NCBI RefSeq assembly: GCF_000753795.1
Contig: NZ_JPEO01000001.1
Location: 124,001 to 188,000 of the forward strand
Source of the DNA: Shewanella mangrovi
GTDB lineage: Bacteria > Pseudomonadota > Gammaproteobacteria > Enterobacterales > Shewanellaceae
Length of the DNA: 64,000 bases
Reading direction: 5' to 3'
The notes under the pieces are model-generated. The model saw only the letters and a program-made list of their open reading frames with translations. It was not told the origin of the DNA and did no database searches. This document shows, piece by piece, positions 45,861-55,197 of the stretch. Made by a program: the position numbers and the translations under genes. Positions within the stretch are counted from its first letter, which is position 1, and each line of letters opens with the position of its first letter.

Positions 45861-47890
45861 TTGTGGTCACCGCGGGCCATGTAGATCATGGTAAAACATC
45901 TTTGATCCAAAGCCTTACAGGCGTTGATGCCGACCGTTTGCCGGAAGAAAAACGACGCGGTATGACCATCGACCTCGGCTATGCCTTTATGGAACGTGCC
46001 AACGGTGAACGCTTGGCGTTTATCGATGTGCCGGGCCACGAAAAATTTATCAACAATATGCTGGTGGGTGTCAGTCATGCGCGGCATGCGCTGCTGATCA
46101 TCGCCTGTGATGACGGGGTGATGCCGCAAACCCGCGAACATCTGGAGATCTTGTCGCTGTTGCCACTCCGCAGCTTAACGTTGGCGCTGACCAAAATTGA
46201 TCTGGTAGACAGTGAACGCGTAGTTGAAGTGCAGCAGCAAAGTGAAGCGCTATTGGCAAATTACACGCTCAGCGCCGACCATGTGTTCGCCGTTTCCTCC
46301 GTGAGTGGCGAGGGCGTGGCACTGCTAAAACAGCATCTGCAAGCCTTGCCGGAAGATGGTATCGACCATAAGGTGCAGGCGTTTCGTATGGCGCTGGATC
46401 GCTCGTTCAGCGTCAAAGGTGCTGGCTGCGTGGTCACCGGCACTGTGATCAGCGGTGAAGTACGGACGGGTGACTTTCTCTATAGCTCGGCGCAACAAGG
46501 CATGTTGCGTGTGCGTGGCTTACACAGCCAAGGTCAGGAACAAACGTATGCCAACGCGGGGTGTCGTGTCGCGCTTAATCTGGCCGGAACTGACAGCCAT
46601 CGTTTGCCACAAAGGGGCGATTGGCTCAGTAATATTGAACAGCCGCAAGCGTGTGAGCGGCCGGTGGTGGCGCTGTCGACATTTGAACCAGTAACGCATT
46701 GGCAAAGCGTGCATTGTCATCATGGTGGCGATCACACGTTGGCACGGATCTCGCTGCTGACGGGCCCGGATGCAGCCGGGGTACAGTTAGCGGAATTAAT
46801 TTTAGAGCAGCCTTTGCTGGTGGCGCAGAACGATACCATAGTGTTGCGTCACGCCAGTGCCAAAGCGACGCTAGGTGGCGCGCGCGTACTCACCTTAGAC
46901 GTGCCTAATCGAAAAAAACGCAGCGATTCACGTTTGCACTTATTGCAGGCGCTGGCAGCCTGTGAGACCGGGCCTGATGCCATTGCCTTGCTATTACAAC
47001 GAAAAACCATGCAACGACAACAATTGGCGTGGCGTTGGCAGTTGAATGATAAAGGTGTGGCGGTGATGACGGCTGCGTTATCATTACAAGCAATGGGGGA
47101 TGCGCTCATCTCCAGCGCACTGTTTAGCGCAGAACAACAGCTATTGTTAGACACATTGGCGATTTTCCACGAGCAACACCCTGATCAGCCTGGGGTGGGG
47201 TTACATCGTTTACTCAGAATGGCGCATAGCAGTGTGCCGGATGTCGTGGCCAATGCCTTAGTCACGAGTCTGCTTGAGCAGAAAAAAGTGCTGCGTCGTG
47301 GCTCGTTGTTGCTGTTGGCTGAACATAAACAACTGTTATCCGCTGCGGCGCGCGATTTTTGGCAGCGCATTCAGCCATGGCTATTGGCCAATCCCGGCCC
47401 CGTTTGGGTGACGGAAATGGCGGAACAGCTGCAGATGACCGCAGATGAGATTCGGCCGTTGTGTATTCAAGTGGTACAGCAGGGATTTATCTCGGCAGTG
47501 GTAAAAGATCGTTATATTCTGACCCAACATCTGCTGCAGATCGCTGACATGCTGCGCCAGCACTTTGCTGAGCATGAAGTGTTAGAAACCGCCGAATTTA
47601 AGGATATGGTCGGTATGGGGCGTAAGGTCAGTATTCAGATGTTGGAGTTTTTAGATCGCAGTGGCTTTACCCGTCGTAAATATCGTTCTAATAGTCGCGA
47701 GTTACGCGATGGGGAACTGTTTACCATGACAGAAGAGTGGCGGAAGAACATAGGAGTCGAACCTACCCGGGACTGCTGGCAGCCCCACCCGGATTTGAAA
47801 TCCGGACGCCTCACCGGAGACGACGTTCTTCCATCTGAAGACACAAGGATAATAGAAAATGCGATGACATTAAGCAATGTGAAAAATTAA
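45857..47890 (+). CDS. selB: SelB, selenocysteine-specific elongation factor, with 49-residue extension across selC
   Basis: A 677-residue GTPase that brings Sec-tRNA to UGA codons with a SECIS hairpin. Motifs: [10 protein letters not shown] (residues 7-16), [16 protein letters not shown]-Tu-like domains 2 and 3; then winged-helix repeats, the last ending [21 protein letters not shown], which is where E. coli SelB (614 residues) also ends. The frame goes on from residue 629 for 49 more residues without a stop. From codon 628 to 659 it is exactly antisense to the tRNA-Sec gene. The extra tail resembles no SelB domain I know. Confidence 0.93.
   Translation: MIVVTAGHVDHGKTSLIQSLTGVDADRLPEEKRRGMTIDLGYAFMERANGERLAFIDVPGHEKFINNMLVGVSHARHALLIIACDDGVMPQTREHLEILSLLPLRSLTLALTKIDLVDSERVVEVQQQSEALLANYTLSADHVFAVSSVSGEGVALLKQHLQALPEDGIDHKVQAFRMALDRSFSVKGAGCVVTGTVISGEVRTGDFLYSSAQQGMLRVRGLHSQGQEQTYANAGCRVALNLAGTDSHRLPQRGDWLSNIEQPQACERPVVALSTFEPVTHWQSVHCHHGGDHTLARISLLTGPDAAGVQLAELILEQPLLVAQNDTIVLRHASAKATLGGARVLTLDVPNRKKRSDSRLHLLQALAACETGPDAIALLLQRKTMQRQQLAWRWQLNDKGVAVMTAALSLQAMGDALISSALFSAEQQLLLDTLAIFHEQHPDQPGVGLHRLLRMAHSSVPDVVANALVTSLLEQKKVLRRGSLLLLAEHKQLLSAAARDFWQRIQPWLLANPGPVWVTEMAEQLQMTADEIRPLCIQVVQQGFISAVVKDRYILTQHLLQIADMLRQHFAEHEVLETAEFKDMVGMGRKVSIQMLEFLDRSGFTRRKYRSNSRELRDGELFTMTEEWRKNIGVEPTRDCWQPHPDLKSGRLTGDDVLPSEDTRIIENAMTLSNVKN
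47738..47832 (-). tRNA. selC: tRNA-Sec (anticodon TCA), 95 nt with encoded GCCA
   Basis: The minus strand reads GGAAGAACGTCGTCTCCGG at the 5' end, anticodon loop ATTTCAAAT with TCA (47796-47798), a long variable arm (GGGGCTGCCAGCAGTCCC), GGTTCGACTCC, and the acceptor 3' half GTTCTTCC with GCCA. The 8-base acceptor stem and the long extra arm are those of bacterial tRNA-Sec; length equals that of E. coli selC. It lies wholly inside the selB reading frame on the other strand. Confidence 0.97.
47849..47877 (-). promoter_or_regulatory. Sigma-70 promoter of selC
   Basis: On the minus strand TTGCTT (47877-47872) and TATTAT (47854-47849) are separated by 17 bases, 16 bases before the tRNA 5' end. 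The promoter lies inside the last codons of the selB frame. Confidence 0.75.
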
Positions 47891-47972
47891 TTTGCTTAGC
47901 TGTTTGTGAGACAGTTCCTATTTTGTGTTAATTACGCTTGTTTTATATTTTATTGAAGTTTAGAGGGTGCTT

Positions 47973-48812
47973 ATGTTTGATTTGTCAAAAGACGTTATAG
48001 TCCAGAAGAATATCACCCTGATTGAAAAAGGTATTGCGTCAGAATTAACCGATAATCTCGCCAATGAAGTTCGCATCGCCCTTGTTTATAACGGTATTTC
48101 GCATACGGTAATGTTGGCGACCCCACAAGATATTGAAGCCTTTGCCATCGGCTTTACCATCTCTGAGCGTATTGTTTCAAATGTAAATGAAATCAAAGGG
48201 GTAGATATTGATTATGTCGAGAATGGCATTATCGTGAATATTGAAATTACCCAGCGTTGCTTTATGTCCTTAAAAGAACAACGACGTAGTATGGCTGGCA
48301 GAACCGGCTGTGGACTCTGCGGTATTTCTCAGCTTGAAGAAGCGGTAAAGCCAATAAAACGTGTTGATGAAACTGTTAATTTTAATTTAGATTTGTTACC
48401 TAAGATTTTACAAGAAATAAAAACATGCCAGCGTAATTTTGAATTAACAGGAGCTACACACGCAGCGCTTGGAATTAATAATTCTGGTGACGTGATTTAT
48501 GCATATGAAGATATTGGGCGTCATATTGCGATGGATAAATTAATCGGTGCATTCTCTCAACGAAATGCTGAAAAACCTGCTGCGGTATTGTTAACCAGTC
48601 GCGCAAGTTTTGAGATGGTGCAGAAGGCCGCGAGTGCCGGTGTTGAAGTGCTGTTTGCCATTTCGGCAGTGACCGCCTTAGCCGCCGAAGTGGCAGAAAA
48701 AAGCAATATCACCCTTGTCGGCTTCTGCCGCCAAGGCCGTGCCACTGTCTATACCCATCCGCACCGTTTGCAGCTCAACGCGCAATCGCTGGCGAATGCC
48801 AAAGCCAGTTAA
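47973..48812 (+). CDS. fdhD: FdhD, sulfur carrier for formate dehydrogenase
   Basis: A 279-residue protein that delivers sulfur from IscS to the molybdenum cofactor of formate dehydrogenase. The active Cys pair is in GRTGCGLCGI, and the family segments LATPQDIEAFAIGF, EDIGRHIAMDKLIG and LTSRASFEMVQKAA are present. I start at ATG 47973, five to six bases after GAGGG; a GTG at 47967 overlaps that site. It follows selB and the selC promoter region and completes the set of formate dehydrogenase maturation genes here. Confidence 0.94.
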   Translation: MFDLSKDVIVQKNITLIEKGIASELTDNLANEVRIALVYNGISHTVMLATPQDIEAFAIGFTISERIVSNVNEIKGVDIDYVENGIIVNIEITQRCFMSLKEQRRSMAGRTGCGLCGISQLEEAVKPIKRVDETVNFNLDLLPKILQEIKTCQRNFELTGATHAALGINNSGDVIYAYEDIGRHIAMDKLIGAFSQRNAEKPAAVLLTSRASFEMVQKAASAGVEVLFAISAVTALAAEVAEKSNITLVGFCRQGRATVYTHPHRLQLNAQSLANAKAS

Positions 48813-48840
48813 CTGCGACGCTGACATAAACAATCTATTG

Positions 48841-48864
48841 AAGGACGCTACGGCGTCCTTTTTT
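48841..48864 (+). terminator. Terminator after fdhD
   Basis: AAGGACGC and GCGTCCTT around TACG, then TTTT. Confidence 0.9.
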
Positions 48865-48951
48865 GTTGCCAGGCTGTGCCAGTGACCTTGCTTGCCTGTT
48901 GTCGCGCGTTGAGTAACATGGCGTTAAGTAAATTAATGCTAAGGAGTCAGC

Positions 48952-49944
48952 ATGCGCTGCCAACAGATAGTGTGTGAACAGGCCGGAGCAGCCGAGGTGA
49001 TGCAACTTACTCAGGGAGATGTTGCCGCGCCCGCTAGCGGACAAGTATTGATTAAGGTTGCTGCCGCAGGGGTTAACGGCCCCGATATTTATCAACGTCA
49101 GGGCAGTTATCCGCCGCCAGCCGATGCTTCTTCTATCTTGGGACTGGAAGTGGCAGGTGAGATTGCCGCTGTCGCCGCTGGTGAAAGCCGTTGGCAAGTA
49201 GGTGACAAGGTCTGTGCCTTGGTGCCGGGAGGCGGCTACAGTGAGTATGTACTCACTTGGTCGAGCCATTGTTTACCTGTGCCCAGCGGCTGGCAGTTAG
49301 CCGAGGCCGCGGCATTACCGGAAACCTTTTTCACTGTGTGGCATAACCTGTTTATGCGCGGCGGCTTGCAGGCCGGTGAAACGGTATTGATCCACGGCGG
49401 TGGCGGCGGTATCGGCTCCACTGCAATCGCACTGGCTAAGGCGTTTGGGGCGAGGGTGATTACCACCTGCAGCGAGGCTAAGCTGGCATTTTGCCGCCAA
49501 TTGGGCGCGGATCTGGCGATTGATTACGCTGCAGAGGATTTTGTTGCGCTAGCGGCCGAATTTACTCAAGCTAAAGGCGTGCAGTTAGTGCTCGATATGA
49601 TTGGTGGCGATTATATCAATCGCAACCTGAAGCTACTGAGTTTAGATGGGCGTATGGTGTCGATCGCATGCCGAGCAGGGCGCATGGCGGAGGTCGATGT
49701 GGCCATGTTGATGTTTAAACGCATTCACTGGACAGGTTCAACTTTGCGGCCGCAGAGCATTACCCAAAAAGCAGCGATTGCGAGCCAGCTACTACGACAG
49801 GTATGGCCGTTGCTCGAACGGGGACAACTTAAACCGCATCTGCATGCAGTGTTGCCATTGGCAGAGGTGGTTCGCGCCCATCAAATGCTGGAACAAGGGC
49901 TACATCGAGGCAAGATTGTGTTGCAGGTGGGTGAACCTGATTAG
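48952..49944 (+). CDS. NAD(P)H:quinone oxidoreductase, zeta-crystallin/PIG3-like
   Basis: A 330-residue medium-chain reductase without the catalytic zinc ligands. It has GLEVAGEIAAVA, the GROES-like N-domain and the nucleotide site LIHGGGGGIGSTAIALAK. It best fits the QOR/TP53I3 group reducing quinones or enones with NADPH. AAGGAG precedes the ATG. It stands alone between the fdhD terminator and a small-protein gene. Confidence 0.88.
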   Translation: MRCQQIVCEQAGAAEVMQLTQGDVAAPASGQVLIKVAAAGVNGPDIYQRQGSYPPPADASSILGLEVAGEIAAVAAGESRWQVGDKVCALVPGGGYSEYVLTWSSHCLPVPSGWQLAEAAALPETFFTVWHNLFMRGGLQAGETVLIHGGGGGIGSTAIALAKAFGARVITTCSEAKLAFCRQLGADLAIDYAAEDFVALAAEFTQAKGVQLVLDMIGGDYINRNLKLLSLDGRMVSIACRAGRMAEVDVAMLMFKRIHWTGSTLRPQSITQKAAIASQLLRQVWPLLERGQLKPHLHAVLPLAEVVRAHQMLEQGLHRGKIVLQVGEPD

Positions 49945-50276
49945 CATAAAAGCTGCTTCTAAAATCGTCATTTAGCTGCAGTGTCGTTGTAAAAATGCGG
50001 CATTAATATCAGTAATTAGTTTTTTGTCGCATAAATTCGTTTGCGTTCCAGAATTTTTAGGCTAAATTCGCATTCTGAAACTGGATGCTAAAAACGTCAC
50101 TTTGAAATGGTCGTTGGTATTCGAGTTTTGCCGGGTTCCGCAAGGTGTAATCAACTAGGTTAATGGCTTGTTTACGCTCGGAATATCAGCGCTGTTGCAC
50201 GAGTAGACACTTGTTGGGAACGCGCGTTATTTGCTCACAATTTGGTATATGTGTTGATTTAAGGGTATTGGCATAT
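49945..50276. other. Intergenic, 332 bp, no recognised feature
   Basis: No hairpin terminator or RNA gene was seen. The frame of the following gene is open from 50163 but its first 38 codons look non-coding (Cys- and Arg-rich). Confidence 0.5.
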
Positions 50277-50726
50277 ATGTATAACTCTGCAAAAAAACAA
50301 CTTTGGTATGGCGAGCTGAGAACCGCGCGCGGCAACGTTGTCGTCATCCATGATAATCAGTTACCCGAGGCCGCACCTGGCCGTGTTTTCCTCTACAACA
50401 CGCAGCGTAAAGCGATCGTGGAATATGTGGAAGATATCGTTAAACCCAACTTGTATGAGTTGAGTGACGAACAGCTTAAAGCTGCGGAAAGCGAATTTGG
50501 TGGTGACTGGAAAGCTGCACGTTCTGCCTTTATGGCAAAACAGCAGTCTCGCATCAATCTGGCCAATATCAAAGATAGTGCGCCAGCCAGCAGCCGTAAG
50601 GCGAAGCCCGTGGTACAGATGGAGGATGACGATGATTCCGATTCTGACGTGGGTGGCGGTGACGATTACGATAGTGATGGCGATGATGACGATTGGGATA
50701 ACGACAGCGACGACTACGAAGGTTAA
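50277..50726 (+). CDS. Small protein with strongly acidic tail, unknown function
   Basis: A 149-residue soluble protein. The N-terminal 85 residues look folded (KQLWYGELRTARGNVVVIHD, GRVFLYNTQRKAIVEYVED); the last 40 are a run of Asp, Ser and Gly (about 20 Asp). I start at ATG 50277, 11 bases after AAGGG; a TTG at 50268 and the longer frame from 50163 are alternatives. Such acidic tails can bind basic proteins, metals or DNA-binding proteins. No family is recognised, though similar proteins seem to occur in Shewanella. Confidence 0.68.
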   Translation: MYNSAKKQLWYGELRTARGNVVVIHDNQLPEAAPGRVFLYNTQRKAIVEYVEDIVKPNLYELSDEQLKAAESEFGGDWKAARSAFMAKQQSRINLANIKDSAPASSRKAKPVVQMEDDDDSDSDVGGGDDYDSDGDDDDWDNDSDDYEG

Positions 50727-50733
50727 GCGCTGA

Positions 50734-51129
50734 CTATTCCTTGTCGAAGCTATCGACGATAATCGCACCCATAGAAGCGGGCATGGCAATCAGCAGTGTC
50801 CGCTTTAGTGCCAAGATTGGCTGATGCAACATCGGCCATTTATCTAGCGCGATCAGTACCACACTGACCACCGCCAAAGTGAGCAGGTAGGCGATGGCGA
50901 CCCGCAGCCAAAATACGCCAATTCTGCGCATTACATTGGCCTGAAACACACTCTGATAGGCAAATAAGGCAATAAAGCCTAGGCTGAGTAACACCACAAG
51001 TGCCATGTTACCCAGTGGCAGCGTTTGCGCTAAATGCCAAGACTCTTCCGAAAAGGCAATCGGCACTGACAGTGCGAATGCACCAATCACAATCTGCCCG
51101 GCATCTTCACTATTAAAGTTAATATTCAT
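50734..51129 (-). CDS. DUF2391-like small membrane protein
   Basis: A 131-residue protein with four hydrophobic helices ([68 protein letters not shown]), fitting the DUF2391 group. Its ATG overlaps the galM stop by one base, so it is co-translated with galactose genes; a functional link is not known. Confidence 0.75.
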   Translation of the reverse strand: MNINFNSEDAGQIVIGAFALSVPIAFSEESWHLAQTLPLGNMALVVLLSLGFIALFAYQSVFQANVMRRIGVFWLRVAIAYLLTLAVVSVVLIALDKWPMLHQPILALKRTLLIAMPASMGAIIVDSFDKE

Positions 51130-52145
51130 CAGTTAATGGTATCAAATTCGTAGCGGCTGATATGGTGGTAGAGCTTGCCCGCTTCAATCCAAGGATCACC
51201 CAACTGTGGTTGATTGGGGGCATCGGGCAACATTTGCGGCTCAAGACACATTGCCTGATGCGTCTTTAACTGCTGATGCTTGCGGCCAATCGTGCCGCCA
51301 ATATAGTTACCAGTATAAACCTGCAATCCCGGCTGATTCGTGTGCAGTGTCAGTCGGCGACCTGAGCTGGGCGCGATCAGTTGTGCTGCTTTTTGTAATC
51401 CAGCTTGAGCGCTATTCAACACATAGCAGTGATCCAAGCCATCCTCATGTTGGCTTAGCAGACGTTGTAGTTTCTGCGGCGTGCGTAAGTCAAAGGGGCT
51501 GTTAGCAACCGACATGACATCTAGTGGCAGTTTATCAGCATCGGGTTTTAGCAGTTCAGTTGCCGACACCTGCAACCAATGCTCGTTAATCGACTCACTT
51601 TTATCGAGATTAAAGTAGCTGTGCTGGGTCAGGCTTACCGGACACGCTTTATCGGAAGAGGCGGTAAACTCAACGAACAGATTGTGTCCCACCAAGCGAT
51701 AATCGAGTTGCACCACGCAGTTTCCGGGAAATCCCATATCGCCATCTTCACTGAGTAAGCTGAGTCTGAGACCATCCGGCAACATGCCGATATCCCAATG
51801 ACGGCGATGGAAGCCTTCACTGCCGCCATGTAGACAGTGGCCATCAAGATTGGTATCAAGCTGATAGGTGTGGCCCTTGTGGGTGATCTGGCCGTGTTTA
51901 ATGCGATTGGAATAGCGTCCTGCGACACTCCCCAGCCAAGCTTGCTGGGCTAAGTAGTCGGCCACCGAATCGCAGCCGAGCACAATATTGGCGCGATCGC
52001 CATGACGATCTGGTACCCACAAGCAACGAATAATTGCCCCTAAACTGAGGACTTCAATGGCCAGAGTGCCGTTATCGACACGCACTCGTTCCACTTGGCC
52101 ACCGCGCGGGTCCTGCCAGGGGTCCAATACGGTGCAACGTAACAT
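51129..52145 (-). CDS. galM: Aldose 1-epimerase (galactose mutarotase)
   Basis: A 338-residue mutarotase that interconverts alpha- and beta-D-galactose. Visible are [30 protein letters not shown] with the acid-base His, [11 protein letters not shown] with the second His, and the base Glu in [14 protein letters not shown]. It lies 43 bases after galK on the same strand, feeding GalK with the alpha anomer. GGGAGG precedes the ATG by four bases. Confidence 0.93.
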   Translation of the reverse strand: MLRCTVLDPWQDPRGGQVERVRVDNGTLAIEVLSLGAIIRCLWVPDRHGDRANIVLGCDSVADYLAQQAWLGSVAGRYSNRIKHGQITHKGHTYQLDTNLDGHCLHGGSEGFHRRHWDIGMLPDGLRLSLLSEDGDMGFPGNCVVQLDYRLVGHNLFVEFTASSDKACPVSLTQHSYFNLDKSESINEHWLQVSATELLKPDADKLPLDVMSVANSPFDLRTPQKLQRLLSQHEDGLDHCYVLNSAQAGLQKAAQLIAPSSGRRLTLHTNQPGLQVYTGNYIGGTIGRKHQQLKTHQAMCLEPQMLPDAPNQPQLGDPWIEAGKLYHHISRYEFDTIN

Positions 52146-52188
52146 TGAGCCTCCCTTTTACGTTTGGCGGCAACTACTGCTTAACCGC

Positions 52189-53343
52189 TTATTTGTCGAT
52201 TCTGCCGGCTCCTTCGCATGGGCTGCACAGATAGATGCTGGCTTCAAGGCCAGTTTTCGCTTGATATTGTTGTTCGACCGTGGCGATCACTTGATCTGTC
52301 AATTCATGTTCGACAAGCGCGACAACACAACCGCCAAAGCCTTTACCTGCAAGGCGCACACCACCACGGCTCCCCACGGTTTCATGTACTAGCGCGACCA
52401 GCGTATCAATCTCAGGTGTACTGATCTCAAAGTCATCGCGAATCGAGGCATGGCTTTCCGCCATCAGCTGCGACATCTTACTGATATTGCCACGAGCCAA
52501 TGCGCGTGCCGCTTGCTGAGTTCGTTCGTTCTCGGTAATCACATGCCGAGCGCGACGAAACGCTATCGGGTCCAGCTCGGCTTCAGCGCTTTGAAGTTGC
52601 GCCAGTGTCAGATCGCGCAGGCTATCGAGCCCAAAATGGTGCGCTACTTGTTCACATTGCTGCAGTCGCAGATTAAATTCATCGCTTTGTAGCACCGATG
52701 GCAGCCCAGAATTAATCAGCATCAGACTGAGTTCGTCAGGGATTTTGACTGGCTGACATTCGAGATCCATACAATCGATCAGTAGTGCACATTCCTCTTC
52801 GGCCATGGCGCTGGTGATTTGATCCATAATGCCGCAGGCATAACCAACATAATGGTTTTCACCGCGTTGTGCCAATTGCGCCACGGCGAGCGGTGATAGA
52901 TGCAACTGACTGGTGTCGTTAATGGCGCTGCCAAAGGCGATTTCCAGCGATGCAGACGCCGCCAGCCCTGCGTTAGCGGGCACATTGCCGACCACGGCTA
53001 AATCGAGGCCTTTGGCGGGTAAACCACTGAGTGCCACGGCGGCGCTAAAGCCTTTGAGATAGTTGATCCAACCATCCTCTGGCTGCATCTCGCCTTCGTC
53101 ACCAAAACGCCATTGGCGAATATCGCTGAAGGCATCAGACACGGCGCGAAACTGGTCATCTTTGCGGACTTTGACCGCAATGACAGTATGAAAGTTGATA
53201 GCGACAGGCAGGACAAAACCATCGTTATAGTCGGTATGCTCTCCAATCAAATTCACCCGAGCTGGCGCGCTAAACAGCATATCAGGCTTGGTTCCAAAGG
53301 TTTTAACGAATAATTTGGTGGCACTAGGTGCTGGATTGGACAT
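52189..53343 (-). CDS. galK: Galactokinase
   Basis: A 384-residue GHMP kinase that phosphorylates galactose at C1. The sugar motif VNLIGEHTDYNDGFVLP, the ATP loop NVPANAGLAASASLEIA, CGIMDQITSAM with the catalytic Asp, and LAGKGFGGCVVALV are all present. galT and galE are not in the window. The leader contains a long inverted repeat that covers its ribosome site (see 53354-53437). Confidence 0.95.
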   Translation of the reverse strand: MSNPAPSATKLFVKTFGTKPDMLFSAPARVNLIGEHTDYNDGFVLPVAINFHTVIAVKVRKDDQFRAVSDAFSDIRQWRFGDEGEMQPEDGWINYLKGFSAAVALSGLPAKGLDLAVVGNVPANAGLAASASLEIAFGSAINDTSQLHLSPLAVAQLAQRGENHYVGYACGIMDQITSAMAEEECALLIDCMDLECQPVKIPDELSLMLINSGLPSVLQSDEFNLRLQQCEQVAHHFGLDSLRDLTLAQLQSAEAELDPIAFRRARHVITENERTQQAARALARGNISKMSQLMAESHASIRDDFEISTPEIDTLVALVHETVGSRGGVRLAGKGFGGCVVALVEHELTDQVIATVEQQYQAKTGLEASIYLCSPCEGAGRIDK

Positions 53344-53353
53344 AGATTGGTAG

Positions 53354-53437
53354 ATCCTGCTAACTCAACTGAAGCAAATGCTTTGCACATTTATGATGCA
53401 GTTATACCACGACTGCATTGAGAAGAGTTAGCAGGAT
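53354..53437 (-). promoter_or_regulatory. 13-base inverted repeat around the galK promoter and ribosome site
   Basis: ATCCTGCTAACTC at 53354-53366 is repeated perfectly, inverted, at 53425-53437. Between them lies a second pair, TGCAGT / ACTGCA (53398-53416), and a possible -10 TATAAC. The proximal arm contains the AGGA of galK. It is either a pair of operators for a repressor (centres 71 bases apart) or, if transcription starts further up, an RNA stem that hides the ribosome site. Confidence 0.5.
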
Positions 53438-53450
53438 TTTAAGCTCTATT

Positions 53451-55088
53451 TCATTCTGTTATGGCACCGCCCACAGTAGGCTTGCCCTCGTCTTGGGCAT
53501 TGCTTCTTTCTGCAACGGGTAAATGGCTCATCACATGGTCAACAAAACCGGCACCAGCAGCTTCGTAAAGGTTATAGACCGCGTTCACGCCCAGTTCTCT
53601 CAAGGATTGAGCATCTTCACTGTATTGAATGATGGCGCTGATATTGCCTTGATAATCACGTTTCCGCAGCTGCTCCACCGCAAAAATATTACCGGCGTGA
53701 TAGGGCATCGCCAGCAGCACAAGCTCCAGCGCCGGGGCGCGTTCCAGCTTATCCCAGAAGTCAGTATCGGCGGCGTCGCCTTGCACGACATTACGACCAC
53801 GTTCGCGATGGTATTCAACCAGCTCTTGCTTATGTTCGATGCCGAGGATGTTGTCACCAAAACGTGTCTTGAGTTCATCATAAGCACCGCTACCAATACG
53901 CCCCATCCCGAGAATCAAAAAGCGCGGATTGCCCAGCGAAATTTGGCGATCTTCCGGGTGCAGCGGTGATTTTTCTAAGCGACTCAGGTGCAGGCTAAAG
54001 CGACCATAGATGTGCGCCACCATATTGTTGAGCGGCGCGGCCACTAAGAAACTGGCACTCAAGGCAACCGCGATAATTAACAGCCAATGGGCTGGTAGCC
54101 AGCCTTTATGGGTGGCGACGGCGGCCACAATCAAACCAAATTCGCTGAAGTTACCGAGGTTAAACGCGCCCATAATCGCGGTACGCGAGCGCAGATGAAA
54201 GCGCGTCAGCAACCAAATAAACAGCGCTACTTTAATGGGAATGAGTAGCATCAGAATACCGGCCATACCGATATCTTCTAATGACGGCAACCCATTGAGA
54301 CCGATGGTGAGAAAGAAGGCTACCAAAAACAGCTCTTTGAAATAGAACAGTGACTTGGCCAGCTCGGATGCTTTTTTATGTCCCGCCAGTAGCATCCCGG
54401 CGATCAGCGCGCCGAGATCTGGCTTCATGCCTACCAACTCAAATAACCAAGCGCCGCCAACCAGTGCCATCAACAGGCCAAATAGCACCAGTAACTCGCC
54501 ATGGCCGACACGGTCAAATAGCCGATACAGCAGTGGCCGTAATAAGGGTAAACCGAGCAGGGCAAATGCCCAAGGGGAGGGAAAATTTCCTTTCGACACG
54601 GTTAAAAACAGCACCGCAAAGATATCCTGCATAATCAGAATACCAATGGCGACTCGGCCATAGAGCGACTGCATATCGCCTTTGTCTTCCAGCACTTTTA
54701 CCGCAAATACGGTGGAGGAAAAGCTCAACGCAAAGGCGATCAAGGCGAGCTGTTGCCAGTCCAAATCAGCAACCCGAGACACTCCAATTGCGCCCAGCAG
54801 CATCAGCAGCGGCATAAAGATCAACATCGACAGTAGCAGATGCAAACTTGAACCGGCCCATACCTCGGCTTTAAACAGGCTGCGGACATCAAGTTTTAAA
54901 CCGATGGCAAACAGCAGCAAGGTCACCCCCAGATCGGCCAGTGAATGCAGCAAAGGTAAGCTGTCAGCTTGTACTCCAAATACATAGAGCACAAATCCCG
55001 CTGCCAGATAACCAATCAATGGCGGCAGATTAATGGTATTCACAGCCAGACCACAGGCAAGGGTAATAATGAGGATTGCGGGTTCCAT
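53451..55088 (-). CDS. CPA2-family cation/proton antiporter with TrkA-N domain
   Basis: A 545-residue protein: about twelve membrane helices (LPPLIGYLAAGFVLYVFG, AIGLKLDVRSLF, MKPDLGALIAGMLLAG), then a cytoplasmic Rossmann-type TrkA-N domain (FLILGMGRIGSGAYDEL, VQGDAADTDFWDKL) that senses NAD(H) or similar. This is the plan of the KefB/KefC/YbaL group exchanging K+ or Na+ for H+. No KefF/KefG-type partner is adjacent. The ion is not predictable. Confidence 0.88.
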   Translation of the reverse strand: MEPAILIITLACGLAVNTINLPPLIGYLAAGFVLYVFGVQADSLPLLHSLADLGVTLLLFAIGLKLDVRSLFKAEVWAGSSLHLLLSMLIFMPLLMLLGAIGVSRVADLDWQQLALIAFALSFSSTVFAVKVLEDKGDMQSLYGRVAIGILIMQDIFAVLFLTVSKGNFPSPWAFALLGLPLLRPLLYRLFDRVGHGELLVLFGLLMALVGGAWLFELVGMKPDLGALIAGMLLAGHKKASELAKSLFYFKELFLVAFFLTIGLNGLPSLEDIGMAGILMLLIPIKVALFIWLLTRFHLRSRTAIMGAFNLGNFSEFGLIVAAVATHKGWLPAHWLLIIAVALSASFLVAAPLNNMVAHIYGRFSLHLSRLEKSPLHPEDRQISLGNPRFLILGMGRIGSGAYDELKTRFGDNILGIEHKQELVEYHRERGRNVVQGDAADTDFWDKLERAPALELVLLAMPYHAGNIFAVEQLRKRDYQGNISAIIQYSEDAQSLRELGVNAVYNLYEAAGAGFVDHVMSHLPVAERSNAQDEGKPTVGGAITE

Positions 55089-55149
55089 AAATGAGAGGTT
55101 AACAAGCTGTCCTTGAATACACTCATCATAAGCGATTCAGCGGGATAAA

Positions 55150-55182
55150 TAAAAACGGCTCCTTTATGGGAGCCGCTTTTTT
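55150..55182 (-). terminator. Terminator of cutA-dsbD
   Basis: CGGCTCC and GGGAGCCG around TTTAT, with A and T runs on either side. Confidence 0.9.
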
Positions 55183-55197
55183 CGCAACTGGAAAGGA

